A stretch of DNA of 64,000 nt from contig DBQB01000024.1 in NCBI GenBank assembly GCA_002305685.1, positions 124,629 to 188,628 of the forward strand. Direction: 5' to 3'. The notes beneath the pieces were generated by a model. The model did not search any database. It was not told the DNA's origin and saw only the letters and a program-made list of their open reading frames with translations. The translations under genes were made by a program, and so were the position numbers. Below, one piece after another: positions 1-8,363 of this stretch (position 1 is the first letter of the stretch; every line of letters starts with the position of its first letter). This DNA is from Ruminococcaceae bacterium UBA1405. GTDB lineage: Bacteria; Bacillota; Clostridia; Oscillospirales; Ruminococcaceae.

Positions 1-34
1 GCATATTTTGTCGTATCGATTTGGATGATTCCAT
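1..34 (-). CDS. 5' end of a gene running off the left edge (possible polysaccharide flippase)
   Basis: An ATG on the minus strand at 34-32 follows a strong ribosome site (GAAAGGAGGTG, about 40-50) just after the stop of the fucosyltransferase gene. Only eleven residues are inside the window (MESSKSIRQNM). The Ser/Lys-rich start and the position at the end of a capsule operon resemble Wzx-type flippases, which are otherwise missing from this operon, but this is inference from context. Confidence 0.55.
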   Translation of the reverse strand, partial: MESSKSIRQNM

Positions 35-68
35 CCGGGCACCTCCTTTCCCATCCAAATGTTGATTC

Positions 69-1106
69 TTACAGCCACATGGTGGTTCTCACCCTGGGAT
101 CCGGGGAGATGGTAATCTTCTCCGGATGCGCATTGAGGAAAGCGCCCCACCATCCAAAAGAGCTGGATGTAATGATATTGTGTTTGCAAAGGGACATCAG
201 CTGCATATCCCGAAAACTCTCTTTCCCCTGATTCCAGTCCACAAACAACACCCGGTCTTTCTGCAGATCCAAAGAAAAAATTTTGCTGTTTTTTCGACAC
301 CAGTCCATACTGCCAGGGTCGCAAAAGATCAAAAACAGCGGCTGTTGAACCTGGCTTTTGATGTATTCCACCGCCTTTTGAAAATAACCGCCGGTATACA
401 AAACCCCGTTGTGGGAAAGGAAATCCCCGCGGCGGGCATGGATGGCCACCGCAGAGGCACCCGCAATGGTTCGGGCTAGCCACCGGTTTTTCTCACCGGC
501 AAAAGGAGGAAACTGAAAGGCCTGATGAAGGGCCTCGTCCAGCCGGGAAACCTCAGGAAGGCGGTACATATAGGTGAGTGTCTGTCCACAATAGGCATTG
601 TGTGGACTTTGCGCGACCTGGGTGAGCAGCTGCTGTCTCCGGGCGGGACGAGGATCCCGCTCCATCGCTTTGATCCGCCGCTTCCTGGTCCATACTGCAT
701 ACCCTTTGCAGGATCTTTCCAGCGCCATCGTGAGCTTCTTCTTTGCAGACGGTCTCCCGGTCTCAAAGGGCATTGTGTAGTTTTCCAGTACCAGCCCCTG
801 GGCGGCAAAGGCACGCAAAATCGCTTGATCGTACTGCCACCCATCTTCCCAAAACCGGCTTTTCTCCACCTGAGATACGATGGCTTTGTACTGATCCGGA
901 GAAAAGACGCTTTGGATATCCGCGACCGCAATGCCAAAGATCCGATCCAGCTCATAACCGTTCCACTGGCTGATTCTTTCGCCACAGGAGGGAATTTCAT
1001 ATACCAGCCGTTCCCCATAGCAGCGATCCCCCGACTGTTCCTTCATATAAAGATATTCCGCATAACACAGCATCTGGTTTCCCAGACCCGATTCAAAATG
1101 AACCAC
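69..1106 (-). CDS. Alpha-1,2-fucosyltransferase-like glycosyltransferase, family GT11
   Basis: The 345-residue protein has the marks of GT11 enzymes, which transfer fucose from GDP-fucose to a galactose or related acceptor on the cytoplasmic side. These are an N-terminal GLGNQM motif (residues 7-12), the nucleotide-sugar motif HARRGD (223-228) and the C-terminal SSSFGWWGAFL block (314-324). It lies in the capsule operon and overlaps the end of the polymerase gene by 14 bases. The start is uncertain: the first canonical codon is a GTG at 1106, but the best ribosome site (AAAGGAG) sits 8 bases before an in-frame CTG at 1112, and family members usually have a few more residues before GLGNQ. It probably adds a fucose or similar deoxyhexose branch to the repeat unit; the exact donor and acceptor cannot be read from sequence. 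Confidence 0.85.
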   Translation of the reverse strand: MVHFESGLGNQMLCYAEYLYMKEQSGDRCYGERLVYEIPSCGERISQWNGYELDRIFGIAVADIQSVFSPDQYKAIVSQVEKSRFWEDGWQYDQAILRAFAAQGLVLENYTMPFETGRPSAKKKLTMALERSCKGYAVWTRKRRIKAMERDPRPARRQQLLTQVAQSPHNAYCGQTLTYMYRLPEVSRLDEALHQAFQFPPFAGEKNRWLARTIAGASAVAIHARRGDFLSHNGVLYTGGYFQKAVEYIKSQVQQPLFLIFCDPGSMDWCRKNSKIFSLDLQKDRVLFVDWNQGKESFRDMQLMSLCKHNIITSSSFGWWGAFLNAHPEKITISPDPRVRTTMWL

Positions 1107-2406
1107 CTTCAGAAAAATCTCTCCTTTCCTTACCCGTCGCCGTTTCCGGCAGATCGGATGAATTTTGAGAACCGCTGGGCCGCACTTGACACGGCTGAGG
1201 ATTGGCGTCAGAAGGATGCTGCAAAATCAGCCAAAAGAGTACTGTCGTCAGTGCGGTGGAGCCAATCCAGTACCAATGAATCTCGGTGGCGGACACCGCC
1301 AACAGATACACCGGAAACATGAGATAAACGCTGTTCTCCTTTTGCCGGATGGCTTTCCGCCCCTTTTTCAGCATGATCCAATACATTCCCCCGGCCCACA
1401 GTGCTCCCGGCATCCCATACAGATACAAAAACCCAAAAATACCGTTGTCGTTGAGGTTATATCCAGCAGATTTGCCCCGATCCAGATTGGCACGCACGCT
1501 GTTGGGATATCCGCCCTTTCCAAACACCGGGGATTCCTTCAGCTCATCCAGATAAAAGGAGATGGCGGACTGACGAATATCAAAGGTATTTCGAGCGCCG
1601 CTTTGCCGAATATAAATGGTATCCTGAAACAGGGTGGTGTGAAAAACGGCTATGGCTGCCAATCCCATCACCAAGGTAACCGCCATTTTTTTGCGGATAC
1701 CGGTTTTGAGGGTGAGATAAAAAATGGCGACAGCCGCACAGATTCCCAGCAGCGTCATACGGGTTTGGCACATCAAAAAGAAAAAGACACATCCCATTCC
1801 AATCCAGAGAAGAGAGCGGACCGTTTTTTTCCCGCGTCGAAATAGATTGGAAATTTCATAAAACATCACAAAGAGCATGGTGGTGCCATCAATACCAAAC
1901 CGGGTAAAGGTATACATCGCACTGTTATAGTCACAGGTAAGAAAATAGACACCGGAAAATTGTGCAAAAAACTGAACCATCATCACCACCAGCTCAACCT
2001 TTCCCAGCAGCAAAATACCGGAGAGCAGCTGTTGGGAGGAAACCTTTCCCTCCTGGATGGCGGATTTCAGGGGAAAGTACAGAGGAAAAATGGCGATGAG
2101 ATACCGCTGAGGCAAAATGCTGGAGAGAAATCCCTGATCCCAGTGAAAATACGCCATGACGGCGGCGATCAGCACCAGCAGCAAAAAGGAGAAACCCAAA
2201 AGCACAAACCGGTCTCCTTTACACCGGGGCAACGCCGGCCGTCTGAGATAAAACCACAGCTGATATCCCACCAGCAGCAGTACCGCAATATCCCGCAAGG
2301 ACACAAGGCCGATCTTTTCCGGCAGCAGATAAAACCCCTGCTCCAGAAACAGCCAGCACACCCCCAAAAATATACAGGTTTTATTGTAATCCATCTTGAC
2401 GCGCAT
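1093..2406 (-). CDS. O-antigen/capsule polymerase-like membrane protein (Wzy type)
   Basis: The 437-residue protein is strongly hydrophobic with roughly ten to twelve membrane segments and a larger extracytoplasmic loop in the second half (around residues 260-330), the usual layout of Wzy/O-antigen ligase family proteins. Sequence identity in this family is low, so the call rests on topology and context: it lies between a GT4 and a GT11 gene in a capsule operon that otherwise lacks a polymerase. It would join lipid-linked repeat units on the outer face of the membrane. The C-terminal 40 residues are hydrophilic (Ser/Asn/Glu/Arg rich). The start could also be the ATG at 2394. It overlaps both neighbours, which suggests translational coupling. 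Confidence 0.75.
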   Translation of the reverse strand: MRVKMDYNKTCIFLGVCWLFLEQGFYLLPEKIGLVSLRDIAVLLLVGYQLWFYLRRPALPRCKGDRFVLLGFSFLLLVLIAAVMAYFHWDQGFLSSILPQRYLIAIFPLYFPLKSAIQEGKVSSQQLLSGILLLGKVELVVMMVQFFAQFSGVYFLTCDYNSAMYTFTRFGIDGTTMLFVMFYEISNLFRRGKKTVRSLLWIGMGCVFFFLMCQTRMTLLGICAAVAIFYLTLKTGIRKKMAVTLVMGLAAIAVFHTTLFQDTIYIRQSGARNTFDIRQSAISFYLDELKESPVFGKGGYPNSVRANLDRGKSAGYNLNDNGIFGFLYLYGMPGALWAGGMYWIMLKKGRKAIRQKENSVYLMFPVYLLAVSATEIHWYWIGSTALTTVLFWLILQHPSDANPQPCQVRPSGSQNSSDLPETATGKERRDFSEGGSF

Positions 2407-3592
2407 ACCCTTGCTCTACCCTTCTCCGATAAAAATTCTGCATCTGTATTGCCGTGCTGCGCAGATCATATCCGGCCTGTTCCCCCTGCTGGGGACCAGA
2501 CAGATTGCGCGCAGCGTCCCTGCCGTTCCAGATGGAGCAGGCCCACCCACCGGCATCCCATCCCTTAATCACCTGAAAGGTGTGGGAAATCCTAGCCTCC
2601 GGCGGGATGGCCTGGGAGCACCAAACTGGTAACCCGGCAATCTGCGCTTCCACAGCGGCTATTCCCAGCCCTTCAAACCGGGAAGGGAACACAAAGGCAT
2701 CCATGGCGCATAGCACATGAGATACATCGTGGGTGACTCCGTAAAAAATCACCGCCTGCGTAAGGCCCTTCTGCGCAACCTGCTGCCGAATCTGAGGCAG
2801 CAGAGGGCCTTCCCCTATCAGCAGCAACCGCGATTGGGGGTGCTGCTGATGCAGCGCTGCAAAAACTTCCAGAAGAAAGCCGTGGTTTTTCTGCGGCACA
2901 AAACGTCCGATATGTCCCAGGACAAAATGCTCCGGGGAGAGTCCCAGACGAAAGCGTTCCTCTTCTCTTTTTCGGGGACTATATTCATACTGCTGGGTCA
3001 ATACCCCGTTTTTGACAACGGTATATCGCCCTGAGGAAAACACCTTTGGGGGAAACATAAACCTTGCCGCCGAACGGGATACCGCCATAAAATCGGTACA
3101 GAGATAAGGCATCATCCGGCGAAACAGCGGCATGGACAGGTTTCTGAGAAAATTGCCTCCGTGAAAGGAGTCGTTGTGGGCGTGCAGTACAATCACCGGC
3201 GCTCTGGCCACTTTGGCTGCCAGCGCCACCGTCACGTCGTAAGGGGTGGAGGCGTCCACATGTACCACATCATACCGTTGCCGCCGCATCAGGCGCACCA
3301 TCCCCGTCATCTTCTTTGCCAGACGAATCAAAGGATTGGAGATTCCCTCCAGATTCACCACCTGCTTTTGTCCGCCCAGCGCCAATGCCTGCGACTCCAT
3401 AAACTCTGTTTGGTCCCGAAACACCAGATAATCAAACCGTACCTGTTCAGGGTCCATCAGGGCGTTGAGGGTGACGGTAAGCTTGGTGATCCCTCCGGTG
3501 GAGAGCGGCGCCATATGCAGCACCCGGATTGGCTGCGCCTTTTCCGTTTGGGCCTGCCTATCCAGAGGAAAACAGCCTCTATTCCGATTCAT
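2381..3592 (-). CDS. Glycosyltransferase family 4 (GT-B fold)
   Basis: This enzyme of about 403 residues has the N-terminal glycine-rich acceptor loop (APLSTGGITKL) and the C-terminal GT4 donor signature with the two conserved glutamates (FEGLGIAAVEAQ). Such enzymes add one sugar, usually from a UDP- or GDP-sugar, to the growing lipid-linked repeat at the cytoplasmic membrane. The start at 3592 is chosen because GGAGG lies 11 bases upstream; an earlier ATG at 3622 has no such site. It resembles EpsF/CapM-type enzymes. The gene ends 26 bases inside the polymerase gene. Sugar specificity cannot be assigned. Confidence 0.88.
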   Translation of the reverse strand: MNRNRGCFPLDRQAQTEKAQPIRVLHMAPLSTGGITKLTVTLNALMDPEQVRFDYLVFRDQTEFMESQALALGGQKQVVNLEGISNPLIRLAKKMTGMVRLMRRQRYDVVHVDASTPYDVTVALAAKVARAPVIVLHAHNDSFHGGNFLRNLSMPLFRRMMPYLCTDFMAVSRSAARFMFPPKVFSSGRYTVVKNGVLTQQYEYSPRKREEERFRLGLSPEHFVLGHIGRFVPQKNHGFLLEVFAALHQQHPQSRLLLIGEGPLLPQIRQQVAQKGLTQAVIFYGVTHDVSHVLCAMDAFVFPSRFEGLGIAAVEAQIAGLPVWCSQAIPPEARISHTFQVIKGWDAGGWACSIWNGRDAARNLSGPQQGEQAGYDLRSTAIQMQNFYRRRVEQGYARQDGLQ

Positions 3593-3676
3593 CCCGATGC
3601 AAACCTCCTTCTCGCAAAGCATTCTGGTGATATCTTTCCACCGTTAATCCGTTTCATAGCGCTCTCGGTGGGCGCC

Positions 3677-4855
3677 TCACCATTTTTCCTCCGCGTCTTT
3701 TAACGCGCCTTTGAGATATTCTCTGGACGCCTGCACCATCTGGGATATCCTGGCGTCCACAGCCGCATAATCGATGGGGACGGAAAAAATCTGTTCCAGC
3801 GTCCCTGGGGCAAACGACGTCACCCTGCGCTGTTCCAGCCCCGTCTGATGCAGCAGGCTGTCGATGCGGCTGTTGCGGGAATCCCGGCTGGCATGAGAAT
3901 ACCGAAGGAAGGTGGCAAAGGGCTTATGATACAAAAGGGAAAAGACGGTGCCATGAAAGGAATCGGTACAGACATAGGCTGCACCCCGGATGAGGTTGAG
4001 GAAATCTTCCGGCGACGAAGCGGTCAGCTGTAGATCTCCGAAAGAAAGATCCCCTGGCACAAACGCATCCAGATGAGGGATGGTAACCGTCCGGCATCCC
4101 ATCTTTTGGGCAAAAGCCTCCGCCATCTTCCGATGCTGGCGCTGGTCTCCCAGAAAATAACAGAAGACATATCTCCCTTCCACCAGCCTTTGAGGCGGAA
4201 TCAGCCGATCCCAATCCGACCGGTGCAGCAGCATAGTGGGATCCACTACAGTGGGAACCCTGCGCCCGGTGAGCGCATATACCATCTCCGCCCCCCGCAG
4301 TTCCCGCACCGAGATGGATTCTATCCGGTTTAGGAATTTTTGGGCCCGCTTTCGCTGATGGCGGGGAATCTCTCCCACCCCAAAGCTGGTGGCATAGGCG
4401 ATCTTGGGCACCGAAAGCGGGACAAAGTCCAGGGTATAAAATCCGGTGGTAAATCCTTTGGGATTCCACAGCTGATCGCTGCCCACCAGCACTGCGTCGT
4501 ACCTCTTGGCTGCCCTTTGCAGCTGACGGAAGGTATCGTAACGGGGAGACATCCGAGGAAAGTTCCGGCTTACAAACTGTGCAAAGCGCTGATTTCTCAG
4601 CCGAACCTCCTGCCGCAGCAGCGGATGCCGGTTAAGCTGCGCCTGCTGCCGGTATCCCCGAACCCGCCCGGATATCCAGGAGGGGATGCGACGCCAGGAC
4701 CGGCACAGCAGGGAAAAGGTAGGTTTTCGGGTATACCGGATGATCTCATATTCCCATCCCAGATCCTGAAACTGTTCCACCGTCGCCAGTGTTTGGAGCA
4801 CGCTGCCATAATTTTTGGTGTCATAGCAGGCGCATATCCCGATCGTTTTCCCCAT
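3677..4855 (-). CDS. Polysaccharide pyruvyl transferase family protein
   Basis: The 392-residue protein matches the polysaccharide pyruvyl transferase family (WcaK/CsaB type). It has an N-terminal segment YDTKNYGSVLQT, the central VGSDQLWNP motif and the C-terminal CTDSFHGTVFSLL block. Members transfer a pyruvate ketal from phosphoenolpyruvate onto a sugar, giving the polymer negative charge. The start at 4855 has a purine-rich ribosome site (GAGAGGGGAAAAAG); an upstream ATG at 4924 has none. The gene start overlaps the end of the preceding glycosyltransferase gene by 35 bases, so the two are probably coupled. Confidence 0.87.
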   Translation of the reverse strand: MGKTIGICACYDTKNYGSVLQTLATVEQFQDLGWEYEIIRYTRKPTFSLLCRSWRRIPSWISGRVRGYRQQAQLNRHPLLRQEVRLRNQRFAQFVSRNFPRMSPRYDTFRQLQRAAKRYDAVLVGSDQLWNPKGFTTGFYTLDFVPLSVPKIAYATSFGVGEIPRHQRKRAQKFLNRIESISVRELRGAEMVYALTGRRVPTVVDPTMLLHRSDWDRLIPPQRLVEGRYVFCYFLGDQRQHRKMAEAFAQKMGCRTVTIPHLDAFVPGDLSFGDLQLTASSPEDFLNLIRGAAYVCTDSFHGTVFSLLYHKPFATFLRYSHASRDSRNSRIDSLLHQTGLEQRRVTSFAPGTLEQIFSVPIDYAAVDARISQMVQASREYLKGALKDAEEKW

Positions 4856-5954
4856 CTTTTTCCCCTCTCTTTTCCGCCGCGACGGCATAGATCTTCGCCA
4901 GACGCGCAAAATAGCTTCTTTCATCCAACTGCTGCCGGGCCATCTCCCGGGATTTCGCCCCCATCCTTTCCCGGAGGGAGGACTGCATCAGAGCGCGCAG
5001 ACAGCGCTTGAGCGCCTCGATATCTCCCGGTGCAAACAAAAATCCGTTCTCCCCGTCCCGCACCACCTGAGACACATCCCCCACATCGGTAGCCGCCACC
5101 GCCAATCCATAGCTGATCCCCTCCAAAACCGCAACGGGAAGCCCCTCGTTGTAGGAGGGAAGCACCAGCACCTGGCTGGACAACAGCTGCTGCTCCTTGT
5201 GCTGGGGAGAAAGCCAGCCGGTGAAGGTGACCATATCCTCCAACTCATGTTCAGCGGCATACCGGCGCAGCTGCTGCTCATGCTCACATTCGCCGCTGCC
5301 ACCGATGACAAAATGAGCGTTGCTCCCATCAAACGCTTCTTCCCGGCGCAGCTGCGCCACCGCCGTCAACAAATCCATAACCCCTTTGCGCTCCACCAGC
5401 ACCCCAAGATAGAGAAAGGTTACCCTATGGACCTGCTGCTGGGAACTGCATGGGGGGATAAGTACGGTGTTGGGCAGCGGATAGATCACCGCCTCAGGCG
5501 CAATTTGGATAGCCCTCTGCCGCCAGCGCTCCCCCAACACCACAACCCCTGCACACTGGGAAAACAGACGGGTAATCCTTCTGCGGACGGCCGGGGAAGA
5601 ATTTTGGTAGAATTCCATCAGACTGGAACTGTGCAGATGGACGATATCCGCCACCCCATAAACTCCACAGAGCCGGTGCAGCAGATATTTTCGCCAAAAG
5701 CTGCCGTTATGGGACATATGCAGATGTACCACATCCACCCGCCCCTTCCTCAGCCGGTACCACAGCTTACAGAAAGCGGCGGCAAAGTAACTCACCTTGG
5801 ATAACCGAGACCCACCCCGAAAGGTGGGGATAAACTCCATCCGAATCCCCTGCTTCTCCCAGGGATGGCGGCGAAGCTGGGAGATCACGCTGGTGATCCC
5901 TCCCCGGACCGAGGGAGCGTTTCCCATCATCACCACCGAAATCACCTTCTCCAT
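4821..5954 (-). CDS. Glycosyltransferase family 4
   Basis: The 377-residue GT-B enzyme begins with a typical N-terminal GT4 loop (PSVRGGITSVI) and carries the donor-binding ExxxxxxxE signature in EGLPVAVLEGISYG near residue 275. An arginine/lysine pair typical of the active site is seen in VLVERKGVMDLL. It probably adds a sugar to the lipid-linked repeat unit of the capsule. It overlaps the Alg13-like gene upstream by 13 bases and the pyruvyl transferase downstream by 35 bases. Donor and linkage are unknown. Confidence 0.88.
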   Translation of the reverse strand: MEKVISVVMMGNAPSVRGGITSVISQLRRHPWEKQGIRMEFIPTFRGGSRLSKVSYFAAAFCKLWYRLRKGRVDVVHLHMSHNGSFWRKYLLHRLCGVYGVADIVHLHSSSLMEFYQNSSPAVRRRITRLFSQCAGVVVLGERWRQRAIQIAPEAVIYPLPNTVLIPPCSSQQQVHRVTFLYLGVLVERKGVMDLLTAVAQLRREEAFDGSNAHFVIGGSGECEHEQQLRRYAAEHELEDMVTFTGWLSPQHKEQQLLSSQVLVLPSYNEGLPVAVLEGISYGLAVAATDVGDVSQVVRDGENGFLFAPGDIEALKRCLRALMQSSLRERMGAKSREMARQQLDERSYFARLAKIYAVAAEKRGEKDGENDRDMRLL

Positions 5955-6466
5955 TTTCTCCTCCCCTTTCCACTCTCCCGCTCCCTCTCAATGAAATCGA
6001 TGACCAGACGGCTGATGGCGCTCTCCCCGGGGAGAAAGGGAGCAGGATGAAAATCATCGAGCTGGGAAATACACTGGAGGAGCTGGGGAAGATCCAGCGC
6101 CGTCAAAACATGGTTTTCTCTGGAAAACAATTCTGCCAGCTCCAGCTGATGGTCATCGTAATGCTCGTCATACTGCGCCATACGAGGAAAAACGATCACC
6201 TTCTTTCGGTTTTTCAGGCAGGTGATCACCGTGCCGGTACCGGCATGGGTGATGATCAGATCCGACCGGCGGATCATCTCCTCAAACGCTTCCCGGGAAA
6301 CCATATCAAAACACTGGTAATACCGGGAGCGATATCCGTCAAACCCTACCTGGGCCGTTACCATCTCCCCCTGCAAAACGCCTTGACGGCACAGCTCATC
6401 CACCGCCTGAAACAGTCTGGTGAATTTTTTCTCCGCCATAGAACCCACCGTTACCAGCACCCTCAT
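5942..6466 (-). CDS. Alg13-like catalytic subunit of a two-part glycosyltransferase (PssE/Cps14G type)
   Basis: The 174-residue protein corresponds to the C-terminal half of GT28 enzymes. It starts with MRVLVTVGS and has the donor-binding stretch DLIITHAGTGTVITCL followed by KKVIVFPR and YDEHYDDHQLELA, as in Alg13 and Cps14G. It works with the Alg14-like membrane subunit encoded immediately upstream. The ATG at 6466 overlaps the TGA of that gene in an ATGA, showing tight coupling. Together they would transfer the second sugar (often galactose, glucose or a uronic acid) to the lipid-linked primer. The long upstream extension of the reading frame overlaps the partner gene and is not used. Confidence 0.88.
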   Translation of the reverse strand: MRVLVTVGSMAEKKFTRLFQAVDELCRQGVLQGEMVTAQVGFDGYRSRYYQCFDMVSREAFEEMIRRSDLIITHAGTGTVITCLKNRKKVIVFPRMAQYDEHYDDHQLELAELFSRENHVLTALDLPQLLQCISQLDDFHPAPFLPGESAISRLVIDFIERERESGKGRRKWRR

Positions 6467-6924
6467 CCGTAAATCGACCCTCCATACACCGCTTTGGGAT
6501 AATATTTTTTCAGCTGTTCCCACTGAATCACAAACAGGTCGGCAAACCGGTAGAGCAGCTGTCCGGTGCGGTTGGGGGTATGGATGCGGGCAAAGCTCTC
6601 GATATAAATTACCTTTGCACCCATCCATTTTCCGATGACGCACATGGGGATGGCTACGGCTGCGCCGGTGGTCAGAATCACCTGCGGCTTTTCCCGCCAA
6701 AAGATTCCCAGCTGCTGAACAAACATCCGGGCCATCCGAAGCGTCATCCGTAACCGGTTTTTCCGCACCAGATCCAGTACCAGATACCGCTTTTCAGCCA
6801 TCTGCCGGGTAGAAGGGGTATCGGGAACCACATAAAAACAGTCATACCGCCGGGATACCGCGGTCAGCTGCCGAAGCTGTTCCAGATGCCCCCCGCCGGA
6901 GGCAATCATGCAAACCTTTTTCAC
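6463..6924 (-). CDS. Alg14-like membrane-anchoring subunit of a two-part glycosyltransferase (PssD/Cps14F type)
   Basis: The 153-residue protein matches the Alg14/PssD family: an N-terminal SGGGHLEQL loop, the TTGAAVAIPMCVIGK segment and the motif KVIYIESFARI near residue 105. It corresponds to the N-terminal half of MurG-like enzymes, supplies the acceptor site and recruits the Alg13-like partner to the membrane. The stop codon overlaps the partner start (ATGA). The start is followed by the typical MKKVCMIASGGGH. Confidence is high from motifs plus the pair arrangement. Confidence 0.9.
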   Translation of the reverse strand: MKKVCMIASGGGHLEQLRQLTAVSRRYDCFYVVPDTPSTRQMAEKRYLVLDLVRKNRLRMTLRMARMFVQQLGIFWREKPQVILTTGAAVAIPMCVIGKWMGAKVIYIESFARIHTPNRTGQLLYRFADLFVIQWEQLKKYYPKAVYGGSIYG

Positions 6925-6942
6925 AGTCCCTTTCCCCCTCTC

Positions 6943-8214
6943 TCAGCAGTCCAAGATCGCCGTGATGTATCTTCCGACGCTGCGCTCTTTGCTCAGATGT
7001 TCCCGCAAAAAACGATATCCCCGCATCCCCATCTGCTGCGCCTGGCCGCTCCCGGCCTGGGAGAGAAACCACCTGAGATGGGCTTCCACCGCCTCGTAAT
7101 CTCCTGGGTCACAGCACAGCCCGCTCTGGGCATCCTCAATCAGACATCGGATCTCCGACCCCTTTTCCAACACCCCCAGCACCGGACGGCCTGCTGCGGC
7201 AAGGCCATAATATTTGGAAGGGCAGGACACCCCCTTGATGCCCCTGGCGCTGACGCACCAGTGAAGGTCCCCGGCATTGAGACTGTAAGCCAGTTCCGAC
7301 TTTCGCTGATAGGGGATAAACACCACATTCTCCATCCCGTGGAGCCGCTTATGCTCCATCAGGGTCTCCAGCATACAGCCCTCCCCCACAAAAGCAAAGA
7401 CAACCTCCCTGCCATCCGCCGCCTGGGTCCCGGAGGGGAACCGCTCCATCACCCGAATCAGGTTTTCCAGATCGTAATACAGCCCAATGTTGCCACTGTA
7501 CATGACGACAAACCGGTTTTCCAGCCCATAGCGCTTGCGGAATTCCACCACCCCCCTCTCGGTTGGGGGAAGAGGATAGACTGTGTTTTCGTCCGCCCAG
7601 TTGTGGATCACCGCAGCTTTGGGTTTCTTTTTTTCCGGGAAGCGCCGGTATAAGGTATCCAACAGATCCCGTCCCACGGTGATCACCAGATCGCTGCGCC
7701 GGCAGCTGAATTTATCCGCCCAAAGCAGCAGCTTCATCGCTGCGGTATTTCGGGCATACTGCACCGCCAGAATCTGTTCGGGATTAAAATCCTGAATGTT
7801 GTAAATGTATTTGGCGCCCTTCATCCATTTTCCCCAAACCCCCAGCAAACCGCCTAAAACCGGCGGCTGGGAGATGGAAAATACATAATCCTGTGGCCCC
7901 ACCCGAAAGGTGGCTGCCAGCGCTCCCAGAAAATATCCCAGGATATTTCGGATGCGGCTGATTTTGCTGTTTTTCTCAAACTCCGGGACCCGTATCCGCA
8001 GCACCTTGATCCCGTCGATCACTTCCCGATAAAACCACCGGGTTTTATACTGAGGCTGGATGGTTCCCAGATAGCTGGGCACCACACAGATCACCGTAAC
8101 CTCAAAGACATCCGATATTCCCTGGGCCAGCTCCCCAAGGAGCTGGCCGGTGGACGCCATATCGGGCAGATAGTAATGCCCATAAATCAACAGCCGTTTC
8201 TTTTGCCGCTTCAC
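6943..8214 (-). CDS. Glycosyltransferase family 4, WbuB-like
   Basis: The 423-residue enzyme resembles WbuB/colanic-acid type GT4 proteins. It begins with LLIYGHYYLPDMASTG and contains YIYNIQDFNPEQ and a C-terminal donor domain with KGVSCPSKYYGLAAAGRPVLG in place of the classical double-glutamate block. These enzymes often add an N-acetylated amino sugar at an early step of repeat-unit assembly. The start is a GTG at 8214, 11 bases after GGGAGG. It is the first gene after the intra-operon terminator at 8274-8319, so its expression depends on readthrough or on a promoter not obvious in the 60 bases between. Confidence 0.87.
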   Translation of the reverse strand: MKRQKKRLLIYGHYYLPDMASTGQLLGELAQGISDVFEVTVICVVPSYLGTIQPQYKTRWFYREVIDGIKVLRIRVPEFEKNSKISRIRNILGYFLGALAATFRVGPQDYVFSISQPPVLGGLLGVWGKWMKGAKYIYNIQDFNPEQILAVQYARNTAAMKLLLWADKFSCRRSDLVITVGRDLLDTLYRRFPEKKKPKAAVIHNWADENTVYPLPPTERGVVEFRKRYGLENRFVVMYSGNIGLYYDLENLIRVMERFPSGTQAADGREVVFAFVGEGCMLETLMEHKRLHGMENVVFIPYQRKSELAYSLNAGDLHWCVSARGIKGVSCPSKYYGLAAAGRPVLGVLEKGSEIRCLIEDAQSGLCCDPGDYEAVEAHLRWFLSQAGSGQAQQMGMRGYRFLREHLSKERSVGRYITAILDC

Positions 8215-8273
8215 CTGCCGGATCGCCTCCCACTGTAAAACTTTCTAATCATTCTCGATGCCCCTTGTTCCGA

Positions 8274-8319
8274 TAAAAAAACCGCAGTGCAAAAGCAAAA
8301 TTGCGTTGAGCACTGCGGT
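8274..8319 (-). terminator. Strong intrinsic terminator inside the polysaccharide operon
   Basis: On the minus strand a perfect 10-bp stem (ACCGCAGTGC with GCACTGCGGT, arms 8310-8319 and 8281-8290) is followed by seven U residues (A-run at 8275-8281). It lies 44 bases after the LCP gene and 60 bases before the next glycosyltransferase gene on the same strand. Confidence 0.85.
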
Positions 8320-8363
8320 CCATTCAAAATTTTACGGAAAATCAGAGGTTTTTGCTGCGACAA

